From the NCBI RefSeq assembly GCF_002099195.1, contig NZ_NBYX01000027.1:22299-86298 (forward strand): a stretch of DNA of 64,000 nucleotides. Reading direction: 5' to 3'. The stretch's first letter is position 1; every line of letters begins with the position of its first letter. The notes beneath the pieces were generated by a model. It saw nothing but the letters and a program-made list of their open reading frames with translations. It made no database searches and was not told the origin of the DNA. This document shows, piece after piece, positions 18,315-26,604 of the stretch. Made by a program: the position numbers and the translations under genes. The DNA comes from Burkholderia puraquae (GTDB lineage Bacteria > Pseudomonadota > Gammaproteobacteria > Burkholderiales > Burkholderiaceae).

Positions 18315-19913
18315 TCAGGCACCGACCCCTTCGAGGATCTCGTCGTGCGACTCACGCTCGTCGAGATACTGGGTCCGGTAGCCCGTATTCACACCCCAGA
18401 AGTAGAACACCAGCGAGATCGCCGCGACGATCAGCATGTCCCAGCCGTACGGCAGGTAGCCGTGACCGCCGAATTCCTTGCTGCCGATCAGCGACAGCAC
18501 GGCCATCGTCGGCAGGTACGCAACCAGCCACCATGCGGCCTTCAGGTCGGCGCCCCAGCCGGTCCAGCCCGATTTCGCCTGGAAGTAGAAGTACACCGGC
18601 AGCGCGACGATCATCAGCAGGATGATTTCGCCCGTCAGCGGCCACTTCGCCCAGTACAGGATCAGCGATGCGCACACGAATGCGAACGGAGCGATCAGCT
18701 TCATCAGCGGAATCGACAACGGACGCTCGATGTCGGTCGCGGAGCGGCGCAGCGCCATCAGGCTGATCGGGCCGGTCAGGTACGAGATCACCGTTGCGAC
18801 CGAGATCACCGCCGCGAGCGAGCTCCAGCCGCGGAAGAAGAACAGGAAGATGAACGACACGAGCAGGTTGAACCACATCGCCTGGCGCGGCACGCCGTAG
18901 ATCGGGTGCACGTTGCCGAACATCTTCGGCATCGTGTTGTTGCGCTCCATCGCGTAGATCATGCGGGTGGTGGTCGCCATGTAGGTCGTCCCGGTACCGC
19001 TCGGGCTGATGAACGCGTCGACGTACAACAGGATCGCCAGCCAGTTCAGGTTCAGCGCAATCGCGAGTTCCGCGAACGGCGACGAGAAGTTGAAGTGCGC
19101 CCAGCCCTTCGCGACGTCGGCCGGATTCACCGAACCGATGTAGGCCATCTGCAGCAGCACGTAGATCACGAGTGCGAGCAGGATCGACGTGATCACCGCG
19201 AACGGCACGCTGCGCGACGGGTTGCGCGCTTCACCGGCCAGGTTCACCGGGCTCTGGAAGCCGTTGAACGCGAACACGATGCCGCTCGTCGCGACCGCGG
19301 TCAGCACGGCCGACCAGCCGTACGGCGCGAAGCTCGCATTGGATGCGGTGCCGAGGTTCTCCGCATGGAAGCTCGTCAGCATCAGGCCGAGGATCGTGAG
19401 GCCGGGGATCAGGAACTTGAAGATCGTGATCGCCGTGTTCGCCCGCGCGAAGGCCTTGACGCCCCAGTAGTTCAGCATGAAGTAGATGACGACCAGCACG
19501 GCCGACAGCAGCAGGCCGAGTGTCTGCAATTCGCCGTTCACGAACAAGGCATGCGCCCACGGATACGGCCACGTGCTCATGTACTGGATCGACGCTTCGG
19601 CCTCGATCGGAATCACGGATACGATCGCGATCCAGTTCGCCCAGGCGCTGATGAAGCCGACAAGCGAACCGTGCGAGTAGCGCGCGTACCGCACCATGCC
19701 ACCCGATTCGGGGAACATTGCGCCCAGTTCCGCATACGTCAGTGCAATTGCGAGAATCACGACAGCGCCGATGATCCATGCGCAGATCGCCGCCGGACCG
19801 GCGATCTTCGCGGCCTTCCAGGCACCGAACAGCCAGCCCGAGCCGATAATCGAACCCAGCCCCGTCAGCATCAATGCAAACGGGCCGATGTTCCGTTGAA
19901 TAGAACTCTTCAC
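18315..19913 (-). CDS. APC-family amino acid permease
   Basis: 532-aa inner-membrane transporter with about 12-14 hydrophobic segments. It opens with FALMLTGLGSIIGSGWLFGAW (helix 1 consensus with the GSIIGSG loop) and carries YAELGAMFPESGGMVRYAR after helix 2, both hallmarks of APC carriers. The start is GTG at 19913, supported by AGGAGA just upstream; no in-frame ATG lies nearby. The substrate is unknown. The gene is monocistronic and divergent from the cold-shock gene. Confidence 0.88.
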   Translation of the reverse strand: MKSSIQRNIGPFALMLTGLGSIIGSGWLFGAWKAAKIAGPAAICAWIIGAVVILAIALTYAELGAMFPESGGMVRYARYSHGSLVGFISAWANWIAIVSVIPIEAEASIQYMSTWPYPWAHALFVNGELQTLGLLLSAVLVVIYFMLNYWGVKAFARANTAITIFKFLIPGLTILGLMLTSFHAENLGTASNASFAPYGWSAVLTAVATSGIVFAFNGFQSPVNLAGEARNPSRSVPFAVITSILLALVIYVLLQMAYIGSVNPADVAKGWAHFNFSSPFAELAIALNLNWLAILLYVDAFISPSGTGTTYMATTTRMIYAMERNNTMPKMFGNVHPIYGVPRQAMWFNLLVSFIFLFFFRGWSSLAAVISVATVISYLTGPISLMALRRSATDIERPLSIPLMKLIAPFAFVCASLILYWAKWPLTGEIILLMIVALPVYFYFQAKSGWTGWGADLKAAWWLVAYLPTMAVLSLIGSKEFGGHGYLPYGWDMLIVAAISLVFYFWGVNTGYRTQYLDERESHDEILEGVGA

Positions 19914-20158
19914 ATCCTCTCCTGTGTCTCAAAAAGCATGGTCGGCCCGCGGTCCGGGATCGGCTCGGACAGCACCGCGCATGCAATTTTGGGGGGGGCG
20001 AGTCACCCGATCGGGGCAACCCGGCCACGCGGCGCGTAGTTTAACGGTTGCACCTGAAACGTGGCGCCAAAATCGTTCGGCCCCTACAAAAAATTCGCAT
20101 CGTTTGCAAGCTTTGTAAACCTGATATACGCAATAACCCTGAGTTAATGGAAATCCGG

Positions 20159-20187
20159 TTGACCACGCGGTCGATAAGCCGTATAAA
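20159..20187 (+). promoter_or_regulatory. Sigma70 promoter of the cold-shock gene
   Basis: A -35 TTGACC (20159-20164) and -10 TATAAA (20182-20187), each 5/6 to consensus, are separated by exactly 17 bp. Predicted transcription starts near 20194 and gives a leader of about 140 nt before the cold-shock ATG, a length typical of cspA mRNAs. Confidence 0.7.
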
Positions 20188-20193
20188 GAACCT

Positions 20194-20334
20194 CGCAGGA
20201 TTTCAAGTGGCGAGTGAATTGGTTCTTTCGTAGTTCGCCCATCAACGGTACTCCGGTTGGTCCTATTACCCCTTCCTTGATTTTCCGCACCCCATGGGCT
20301 TCGGCCCCGTTTTATCTTTTTAGGAACAAGTAAC
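20194..20334 (+). promoter_or_regulatory. Long 5' leader of the cold-shock mRNA with an attenuator-like hairpin
   Basis: The leader contains GGGC-TTCG-GCCC (20296-20307), a stable UUCG tetraloop hairpin, followed by the T-rich CGTTTTATCTTTTT up to the ribosome binding site AGGA at about 20322. Cold-shock leaders are known to refold with temperature. Here the hairpin plus U-tract could also act as a transcription attenuator; that part is inference. Confidence 0.45.
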
Positions 20335-20538
20335 ATGGCAACCGGTACCGTCAAGTGGTTCAATGACGCAAAGGGCTTCGGCTTCATCACCCCGGAAGGC
20401 GGCGGCGACGATCTGTTCGCGCACTTCTCGGAAATCCGCACGGAAGGCTTCAAGACGCTGCAAGAAAACCAGAAGGTTGAATTCGAAGTGAAGACGGGCC
20501 CGAAGGGTCTGCAAGCTGCGAACATCAAGCCGATGTAA
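20335..20538 (+). CDS. Cold-shock protein (CspA family)
   Basis: 67-aa single-domain OB-fold RNA/ssDNA chaperone. RNP1 (KGFGFITPE, residues about 13-21) and RNP2 (DLFAHFSEI, about 26-34) are intact after the start MATGTVKWFNDAKG. It melts mRNA secondary structure in cold-stressed or growing cells. It has its own promoter, long leader and terminator. Burkholderia genomes carry several csp paralogues, so no specific symbol is given. Confidence 0.95.
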   Translation: MATGTVKWFNDAKGFGFITPEGGGDDLFAHFSEIRTEGFKTLQENQKVEFEVKTGPKGLQAANIKPM

Positions 20539-20560
20539 GTTTTGCGCGAGATTTCGTGTT

Positions 20561-20590
20561 AAAAAGCCCCGCTTCGGCGGGGCTTTTTGT
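20561..20590. terminator. Bidirectional terminator after the cold-shock gene
   Basis: A 12-bp perfect stem (AAAAAGCCCCGC / GCGGGGCTTTTT) with a TTCG tetraloop and T-tract. It is shared with the convergent Hsp70-like gene. Confidence 0.96.
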
Positions 20591-20634
20591 TTTTCGGCGC
20601 TGGTCCGGCACGGTGGCCTTGCGGCCGCCGCCGT

Positions 20635-21885
20635 TCAGCCGAACAATCGCTGCGCGTGAATGCCAAGGCCCGTCGCGACACTCGCGAGGCGGTCGCCGAA
20701 CACCGGCTGTGCATCCGGGAACGCACCCGCAAGCGCGCCCGACAGGAACGCGAGCCCCGTCGAGCCGCCGGTGAAATACAGCGCGCCGACATCGCGCGGC
20801 GCCACACCCGCGAGCCGCACCGTCTCGCGCGCGGCGTCGACGATGCGCGCGGTGTCGTCGTGGCTCGCATCGACGAGGCGGCCGGCATCGAACGCGATCT
20901 GCAGATCCTCTTCCACGTCGTTCAGGTCGATCATCGTCTCCCCGCCCGCTGCAACGCCGATCTTCGCTTCTTCCGCACGCGCCATCAGCGCGTGCCCGAG
21001 CCGCTGCTCGACCACGCTCGTGAGCCGGTCGTACTGCTGCACATCCCGGTACAGGTGCTTCATCAGCTTCAGCTCGCCGAGCCGCTTCGGCGTGTAGACC
21101 GTATTGATCAGGTGCCAAGTCGCGAGATCGAAGTAGATCTTGTTCGGCAGCTCGCGCCCTTCGGGGTCGAGCGAACGGTAGCCGAATGCGGGCAGGATCG
21201 CCGCCAGCTCGACGCGCCGGTCGTAATCGGTGCCCGCGACGTGCACGCCGTGATGGGCCAGCACGTCGTCCTTGCGCTCGAGCCGAGCCATCCGTTCTGG
21301 CCCGACGCGCACCAGCGAGAAGTCGGACGTACCGCCGCCGATGTCGGCGACGAGCACGAGGCGCTCCGCCTGCTGGCGCGATTCGTAGTCGAATGCGGCC
21401 GCGATCGGTTCGTACTGGAATTGGACGTCCGTGAAGCCGATCGACCGCGCGGCGGCCTCGAGCTGGTCCTGTGCGAGGCGGTCGGCGCGCGGATCGTCAT
21501 CGACGAAGAACACGGGCCGGCCGAGCACCGCACGGCCGATCGGCGCACCCGCTCGGGTTTCGGCCCGGCGCTTCAGGTGCGTCAGGAAGCGCGCGATGAT
21601 TTCGGTGTACGCGATCGCACTGCCGTCGCCGAGATCGGTCGTCGTTTCCGCGAGCGGCGAGCCGAGGATGCTCTTCATCGAGCGCATCAGCCGGCCGTCG
21701 AAACCGTCGATGTAGGAGGCCAGCGCCGCACGGCCGTATTCGACCGTCTCTTCGTCGTTGTTGAAGAAGATCGCGGTGGGCAGCGTCAGGTGGTCGCCCT
21801 CGACGGGCGCGAGGCGCATGCCGTCGCCGTCGGGCAGCGCCACGGCGGAATTGGACGTGCCGAAATCGATCGCGCAGTAAGTCAT
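20635..21885 (-). CDS. Hsp70-family chaperone-like protein (YegD-like)
   Basis: 416 aa, an actin-like ATPase shorter than DnaK (about 640 aa) because it lacks the full substrate-binding domain. The phosphate-1 loop is AIDFGTSNSAVALP (residues 5-18) and the phosphate-2 loop VLVADIGGGTSDFSLVRVG lies near residues 181-199; the adenosine motif is ALYFTGGSTGLAFL near the C-terminus. This matches the YegD group, probably a cytosolic protein with unknown client. It is a single gene. Confidence 0.88.
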   Translation of the reverse strand: MTYCAIDFGTSNSAVALPDGDGMRLAPVEGDHLTLPTAIFFNNDEETVEYGRAALASYIDGFDGRLMRSMKSILGSPLAETTTDLGDGSAIAYTEIIARFLTHLKRRAETRAGAPIGRAVLGRPVFFVDDDPRADRLAQDQLEAAARSIGFTDVQFQYEPIAAAFDYESRQQAERLVLVADIGGGTSDFSLVRVGPERMARLERKDDVLAHHGVHVAGTDYDRRVELAAILPAFGYRSLDPEGRELPNKIYFDLATWHLINTVYTPKRLGELKLMKHLYRDVQQYDRLTSVVEQRLGHALMARAEEAKIGVAAGGETMIDLNDVEEDLQIAFDAGRLVDASHDDTARIVDAARETVRLAGVAPRDVGALYFTGGSTGLAFLSGALAGAFPDAQPVFGDRLASVATGLGIHAQRLFG

Positions 21886-22073
21886 GGGAAGTTGCCGCAG
21901 CAGGGCCGGCGCGAAAACGGAAAGGACGGGCTTTTTAACATGAAGCCCGCGGGATCACAACCGGGGCCGGCCATCGGTGCCGTGCAACGGGCCCCGGCGG
22001 CAGCGGCGCGCGAGCTGGCGCGCCGCGGAGACATTCGGGCGGGATGCGCGATGCAGCCCGTCCGCCAGGCAGG

Positions 22074-22679
22074 TCACGCTGCCGCGTCGAAGCCCTTCTT
22101 CCACGCGCCCGCATAGACAACCTCGCCGATCGCATGACGCGTGCGCGGCGCCTTCTCGCGATCGCGCAGCACGGGATCGAGCTTGTCGACGTTGCCGTAG
22201 TGACCGAGCGAGATCATCGCCGGAATCGTGACGTCGGCCGGAATCGCGAACGCGTCGCGGAACGCCTTCGCGTCGAAGCCGCTCATCTGGTGGGCGGCCA
22301 GGCCCAGCGCGTGCGCCTGCAGCACCAGCGACATCGCGGCGGCGCCCGCGTCATACAGCGCGGTCGGCGCCGGTTCACCCTTCGGCGTGAGCGTGTGCGC
22401 GGTCACCGCGATCAGCACGGGCGCCGGCGCATTCCAGCCCTGGTTGAACGGCACCAGCGTCGCGAACGCGCGCTTGAATGCGTCTTCGTCCTGCGTGCGA
22501 TCGAATACGATGAAGCGCCACGGCTGCGCGTTGTAGGCAGACGGCGCCCAGCGGGCGGCTTCGAGCACCGCGTGGAGATCGCCGGCGCTGACGGGTTCAT
22601 CCGAATACGCGCGCGGGCTCCAGCGGCCCGCGATCAGATCGTGAATCGAAACAGTGGTGGGAGCAGGTTTGACGGACAT
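22074..22679 (-). CDS. Nitroreductase family protein
   Basis: 201-aa FMN-dependent NAD(P)H oxidoreductase-like protein. Family features are LIAGRWSPRAYSDEPVS (residues about 13-29, the RxSxRxY/F FMN-binding segment), ARWAPSAYNAQPWRFIV at about 42-58, and GLAAHQMSGFD near 120. Typical substrates are nitroaromatics and quinones, but the real one is unknown. The ATG at 22679 has GAGGA five bases upstream and is preferred over one 18 bp further out. Confidence 0.88.
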   Translation of the reverse strand: MSVKPAPTTVSIHDLIAGRWSPRAYSDEPVSAGDLHAVLEAARWAPSAYNAQPWRFIVFDRTQDEDAFKRAFATLVPFNQGWNAPAPVLIAVTAHTLTPKGEPAPTALYDAGAAAMSLVLQAHALGLAAHQMSGFDAKAFRDAFAIPADVTIPAMISLGHYGNVDKLDPVLRDREKAPRTRHAIGEVVYAGAWKKGFDAAA

Positions 22680-22843
22680 GCGGATCCTCGCTGACATCGA
22701 TGAAGGGGCGCGAACGCCCGGCGAACCGCAAGCATACCCGCTTGAGCCGATGCGCGCCCGATCGTCCCGCGCTATGCAAATCTCCGTGTGTGCATTGGCC
22801 GGCCGACCGCCGCGCGGCCGCCCGGGCTGCAGGACAGCCGCGG

Positions 22844-24127
22844 TCAGGCCGCCTGCGCGGCTGCACGCGACGGGCCACGGTTAATCCGCAGCACGATCAG
22901 CGCGCCGACGATGCACAGCCCGCCCGAGATCATCGACGCGATCGTGTAGGTGCCGAGGCTCGCGCGCAGCAGCCCCGCACCGAGCGCCGCGAACGCCGCG
23001 CCGAGCTGGTGGCCGGCGACGATCCAGCCGAACACGACCGGCGCCGCGGCCTTGCCGAACACGTCGGTCGCGAGCCGCACGGTCGGCGGCACCGTAGCGA
23101 TCCAGTCGAGCCCGTAAAACATCGCGAACAGCGGCAACCCGAAGAAATCGATCCCGAACGCGTGCGGCAGGTAGATCAGCGACAGCCCGCGCAGCCCGTA
23201 GTACCAGAACAACAGCACGCGATTGTCGTAGCGGTCGGACAGCCAGCCCGACAGCGTCGTGCCGAACAGGTCGAACACCCCCATCGCCGCGAGCAGCGAT
23301 GCGCCCTGCACCTCCGTCATCCCGTAGTCGCTGCACATCGCGATCAGGTGCGTGCCGACGTAACCGTTGGTGCTCGCGCCACAGATGAAGAAGCTGAAGA
23401 ACAGCAGCCAGAAATCGCGCGAACGGCTCGCCGTCAGCAGCGTACCGAACGCGACCGCGAGCGGGTTCTCCTTCGTCGCCTCGGGCGCGGGCGGCGCATC
23501 GGCCGGCTCGCCGTACGGGCGCAGCTGCAAGTCGGCCGGCCGTTCGGGCAACAGGAACGCAACGAGCGGAATCACGATCGCGGCCGCGACCGCGACGACC
23601 AGCACGACCGGCCGCCAGCCATGACGCTGCGCGATCGCCGCGAGCATCGGCAGGAACACGAGCTGGCCGGTGGCCGTGCTCGCGGTCAGGATCCCCATCA
23701 CGAGGCCGCGCCGCGCATGGAACCAGCGCGTGACGAAGGTCGCGGACAGCGTCAGCGCGACGACGCCCGTCGAGCAACCGACCATCAGGCCCCAGATCAC
23801 CACCATCTGCCAGCTCTGCGTCATCATCGACGACAGCGCGACGCCTGCGCTCATCGTCACGAGCGCGGTGAGGATCGTCGGGCGCAACCCGAAGCGCTGC
23901 ATCGCAGCGGCCGCGAACGGCCCCGTCAGCCCGTACAGCGCAATGTTCACCGAGATCGCCAGCGAAATTGCCGCGCGGCTCCAGCCGAGCTCGCGTTCGA
24001 GCGGCACCATCAGCACGCTCGGCGTCGCGCGCGTGCCGGCCGCCGCCAGCAGGATCAGGAATACCACCGCCGCCGCGAGCCATCCGTAGTGGAAGCGCCC
24101 GCCGATTCGTGTCACCGCCCAGTTCAT
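22844..24127 (-). CDS. MFS transporter, TetR-linked
   Basis: 427-aa inner-membrane major facilitator with about 12 helices. GRFHYGWLAAAVVFLILLA opens helix 1, with RFGLRPTILTALVTMSAGV in the loop 2-3 region and LSGWLSDRYDNRVLLFWYY in the second half, resembling monocarboxylate/OFA-type carriers. The ATG at 24127 follows GGAGAA; upstream sequence is arginine-rich and unlike a membrane start. It is divergent from a TetR gene 220 bp away, with two matching operator-like sites between, so it is probably an efflux or uptake system induced by the TetR ligand. Confidence 0.87.
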   Translation of the reverse strand: MNWAVTRIGGRFHYGWLAAAVVFLILLAAAGTRATPSVLMVPLERELGWSRAAISLAISVNIALYGLTGPFAAAAMQRFGLRPTILTALVTMSAGVALSSMMTQSWQMVVIWGLMVGCSTGVVALTLSATFVTRWFHARRGLVMGILTASTATGQLVFLPMLAAIAQRHGWRPVVLVVAVAAAIVIPLVAFLLPERPADLQLRPYGEPADAPPAPEATKENPLAVAFGTLLTASRSRDFWLLFFSFFICGASTNGYVGTHLIAMCSDYGMTEVQGASLLAAMGVFDLFGTTLSGWLSDRYDNRVLLFWYYGLRGLSLIYLPHAFGIDFFGLPLFAMFYGLDWIATVPPTVRLATDVFGKAAAPVVFGWIVAGHQLGAAFAALGAGLLRASLGTYTIASMISGGLCIVGALIVLRINRGPSRAAAQAA

Positions 24128-24262
24128 CTTCGCGTTCTCCAGTTGGCGGCTCCGGCGCCTGCGCACCCGCTCCGCCCCACCCAGCCAGGCCACCTCCGCC
24201 GCACGCTGCATCGGCTGACCCGGGCCGACGCTTGGCATTTGTCTGTTGATCCAGTCGGCATT

Positions 24263-24312
24263 GTTACCGACCGGTCACAAGTGTGTCGCGATCGTAGTGA
24301 CCAATCGGTAAC
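24263..24312. promoter_or_regulatory. Two TetR operator-like sites
   Basis: GTTACCGACCGGTCAC (24263-24278) and GTGACCAATCGGTAAC (24297-24312) are each imperfect palindromes. They match one another at 14 of 16 positions in inverted orientation and sit 18 bp apart, centred about 150 bp upstream of the MFS start and 50 bp upstream of the TetR start. Autoregulation plus repression of the transporter is the likely role. Confidence 0.7.
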
Positions 24313-24347
24313 ATGTCAAGCAATCCAATATGCAGTCGAGGGTCATC

Positions 24348-24968
24348 ATGTCGGGCATCGAGATCGCCAAACCGCCGGCGCGCCGCACACGCCGGCCGAT
24401 CGACGGCGCCACCGCGCAGGAGCACCTGCTGCGCGCCGCCGAGGAGCTGTTTTACAAGGAAGGCGTTCGTACGGTGGGCGTCGAGGCGGTCGTGGAGCGT
24501 GCGGGCGTCAACAAGATGAGCCTGTATCGCCAATTCTCGTCGAAGGACGAGCTGATCCTCGCGTATCTGGAGCGGATGGATGCGTGTTTCTTCGAGCGCT
24601 TCGACACGAGCGTCGCGAAGCACCCGGGCCAGCCGAAAGCGCAACTGATCCAGTATTTCGTCGATCTCGCCGAGCGCGCGACGCAGAACGATTACCGCGG
24701 CTGCCCGTTCGTCAATGTGGCCGCGGAATTCCCGGATGCGTCGCACCCGGCACGCGAGCGCGTCGCGCAGAACAAGGAACAGCTGATGAAGCGGCTCGCC
24801 GCACTGTGCGAAGACGCCGGCGCGCGACAGCCGCAGGCGCTCGCCGACTCGCTCGCGCTGGTGATCGAAGGCATCTATGCGGCCAGCCAGACCTACCGGC
24901 ACGGCGCAACGCCGATCGGCGTTGCGCCCGCGCTCGTCACGCAGTTGATCGAAGCCGCATGCGCGTGA
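24348..24968 (+). CDS. TetR-family transcriptional regulator
   Basis: 206 aa. The N-terminal helix-turn-helix (residues about 20-72) reads HLLRAAEELFYKEGVRTVGVEAVVERAGVNKMSLYRQF, shown here in part; MSLYRQFSSKDELILAYL is the recognition-helix end. The C-terminal ligand domain includes FFERFDTSVAKHPG and YRGCPFVNVAAEFPD, seen in the TetR subgroup that controls MFS efflux genes. The ATG at 24348 has GAGGG six bases upstream and is preferred over the ATG at 24330. It presumably represses itself and the divergent transporter. Confidence 0.9.
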   Translation: MSGIEIAKPPARRTRRPIDGATAQEHLLRAAEELFYKEGVRTVGVEAVVERAGVNKMSLYRQFSSKDELILAYLERMDACFFERFDTSVAKHPGQPKAQLIQYFVDLAERATQNDYRGCPFVNVAAEFPDASHPARERVAQNKEQLMKRLAALCEDAGARQPQALADSLALVIEGIYAASQTYRHGATPIGVAPALVTQLIEAACA

Positions 24969-25023
24969 CGGCGCGCCCGCTACAATGCGGCCCTCGCCGC
25001 CCCTCCGCCCGACTGGTTTCACA

Positions 25024-25596
25024 ATGACCGACACCCGCCCCGAATCGCACGACGACATCCTCGCCGCCACGCGGCACTGGCTCGCGCGCGCGGTGATCGG
25101 GCTCAATCTGTGCCCGTTCGCGAAAAGCGTCTATGTGAAGGAGCAGGTGCGCTACGCGATCAGCGAAGCGACGACGCTGGAAGACGCACTCGCCGAACTC
25201 GAAACCGAGTTGCGCGCGCTCGACGCGGCAGACCCGCAGCAGGTCGACACGACGCTTGTGATCTTCCCGCATGCGTTCGCCGATTTCATCGACTACAACG
25301 ATGCGCTGTTCTTTGCCGACCGGCTGGTGCGGCAATTGCGGCTCGACGGCGTGCTGCAGATCGCGAGCTTCCATCCGCACTACCGGTTCGAAGGCAGCGA
25401 ACCCGACGACATCGAGAACTACACGAACCGCGCACCGTATCCGATCCTGCACCTGCTGCGCGAGGACAGCATTGCGCGCGCGGTCGACGCGTTCCCGAAC
25501 GCGTCCGCGATCTACGAAAAGAACCAGGAAACGCTGCGTCGCCTCGGCCACGACGGCTGGCGCGAATGGATGCGCCGGCCGGACGACGACGTCTGA
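25024..25596 (+). CDS. DUF1415 family protein
   Basis: 190-aa cytosolic protein I recognise as DUF1415: WLARAVIGLNLCPFAKSVYV (residues about 19-38) with the conserved CPFA, DTTLVIFPHAFADFIDYND in the middle, ASFHPHYRFEGSEPDDIENY (about 118-137) and NRAPYPILHLLRE. Function is unknown. It lies 55 bp after the TetR gene on the same strand, possibly co-transcribed, and converges on the methyltransferase at 25625. Confidence 0.88.
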   Translation: MTDTRPESHDDILAATRHWLARAVIGLNLCPFAKSVYVKEQVRYAISEATTLEDALAELETELRALDAADPQQVDTTLVIFPHAFADFIDYNDALFFADRLVRQLRLDGVLQIASFHPHYRFEGSEPDDIENYTNRAPYPILHLLREDSIARAVDAFPNASAIYEKNQETLRRLGHDGWREWMRRPDDDV

Positions 25597-25624
25597 CGCC
25601 GCACGCGGGCGCGCGGGTTGCGCG

Positions 25625-26515
25625 TCAGCCTTCGGTCGGCTCGACAGCCTCGCCGCCCGCCGCCGCGGCTTCCGCCACGAAGAAGCGCTCGTTCAGTTCG
25701 GCGAGGCCGAACATCCCGAGGATCTCGTTCAATCGCTCGCCGGGCCGCCGGCGCGGCAGGTTCTTGTACTGCGCGATGATCAGTTCGTTCTTCATCGAAT
25801 GCTCCCAGCCGACCAGCTCGGTCACGCTGACCTGGTAGCCGTGCGCCTCGAGCTGCAGGCAGCGCAGCACGTTGGTGATCTGGCTGCCGAATTCGCGCGT
25901 ATGCAGCGGATGCCGCCACACCTCGGTCAGCGCGTTCGCGAGCGACTTGCCCTTGTTCTTGCGCAGCACGCCCGCGACTTCCGCCTGGCAGCACGGCACC
26001 AGCACGATGTGCTGCGCGCGCTTCGCGAGCGCGAAGCGGATCGCGTCGTCGGTCGCCGTGTCGCACGCGTGCAGCGCGGTGACGACGTCGACGGTTTCGG
26101 GCAGCTGCGACGACGTGATCGAATCGGCAACCGACAGGTTCAGGAACGACATGCCGCCGAACCCGAGCCGCGCGGCAAGCTCGGCCGAACGCGTGACGAG
26201 CTCCTCGCGGGTCTCGATCCCGTACACGTGCGACGCGAACGCCGGCGTGCCGTGCCCCGGCTGCTGCTTGAAGAACAGGTCGTACAGGATGAAGCCGAGA
26301 TACGACTTGCCGGCACCGTGATCGACGAGCGTCACGTTGCTTTTGTCGGCCTGCACGCTGGCCAGCAGCGGCTCGATGAACTGGAACAGGTGATAGACCT
26401 GCTTCAGCTTGCGGCGGCTGTCCTGGTTCAGCTTTCCGTCGCGGGTGAGGATGTGCAGTTCCTTCAGCAGCTCGACGGACTGCTCCGGGCGGATTTCGTG
26501 GGTCTTGTTCGACAT
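25625..26515 (-). CDS. SAM-dependent methyltransferase (Methyltransf_32-like)
   Basis: About 296 aa. The SAM site is VTLVDHGAGKSYLGFILYDL (residues about 58-77), an unusual HGAGKSYLG motif found in Methyltransf_32 domains. It is followed by VYGIETREELVTRSAELAARLG (acidic loop) and VVTALHACDTATDDAIRFAL, the substrate-side HACDTAT motif, then VLVPCCQAEV. Relatives include predicted rRNA/tRNA or glutathione-S-transferase-associated methyltransferases; the substrate is unknown. The start at MSNKTHE is chosen by similarity; an in-frame GTG 21 bp upstream is possible, and neither has a strong ribosome binding site. Confidence 0.8.
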   Translation of the reverse strand: MSNKTHEIRPEQSVELLKELHILTRDGKLNQDSRRKLKQVYHLFQFIEPLLASVQADKSNVTLVDHGAGKSYLGFILYDLFFKQQPGHGTPAFASHVYGIETREELVTRSAELAARLGFGGMSFLNLSVADSITSSQLPETVDVVTALHACDTATDDAIRFALAKRAQHIVLVPCCQAEVAGVLRKNKGKSLANALTEVWRHPLHTREFGSQITNVLRCLQLEAHGYQVSVTELVGWEHSMKNELIIAQYKNLPRRRPGERLNEILGMFGLAELNERFFVAEAAAAGGEAVEPTEG

Positions 26516-26604
26516 CGTGAAGCGGCGCCGGGCCACGGTCGGTCGACCACGGCCCGGCGGCGGGAATTCGTGAGGAATGGCGATAGTTTACCGAAAATGC
26601 GCAG

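Noticed and set aside
22700..25027. A 775-codon + strand frame across the MFS gene and TetR region
   Set aside because: It runs opposite the MFS gene and shares a different frame with TetR; composition is Arg/His/Gln-rich noise.
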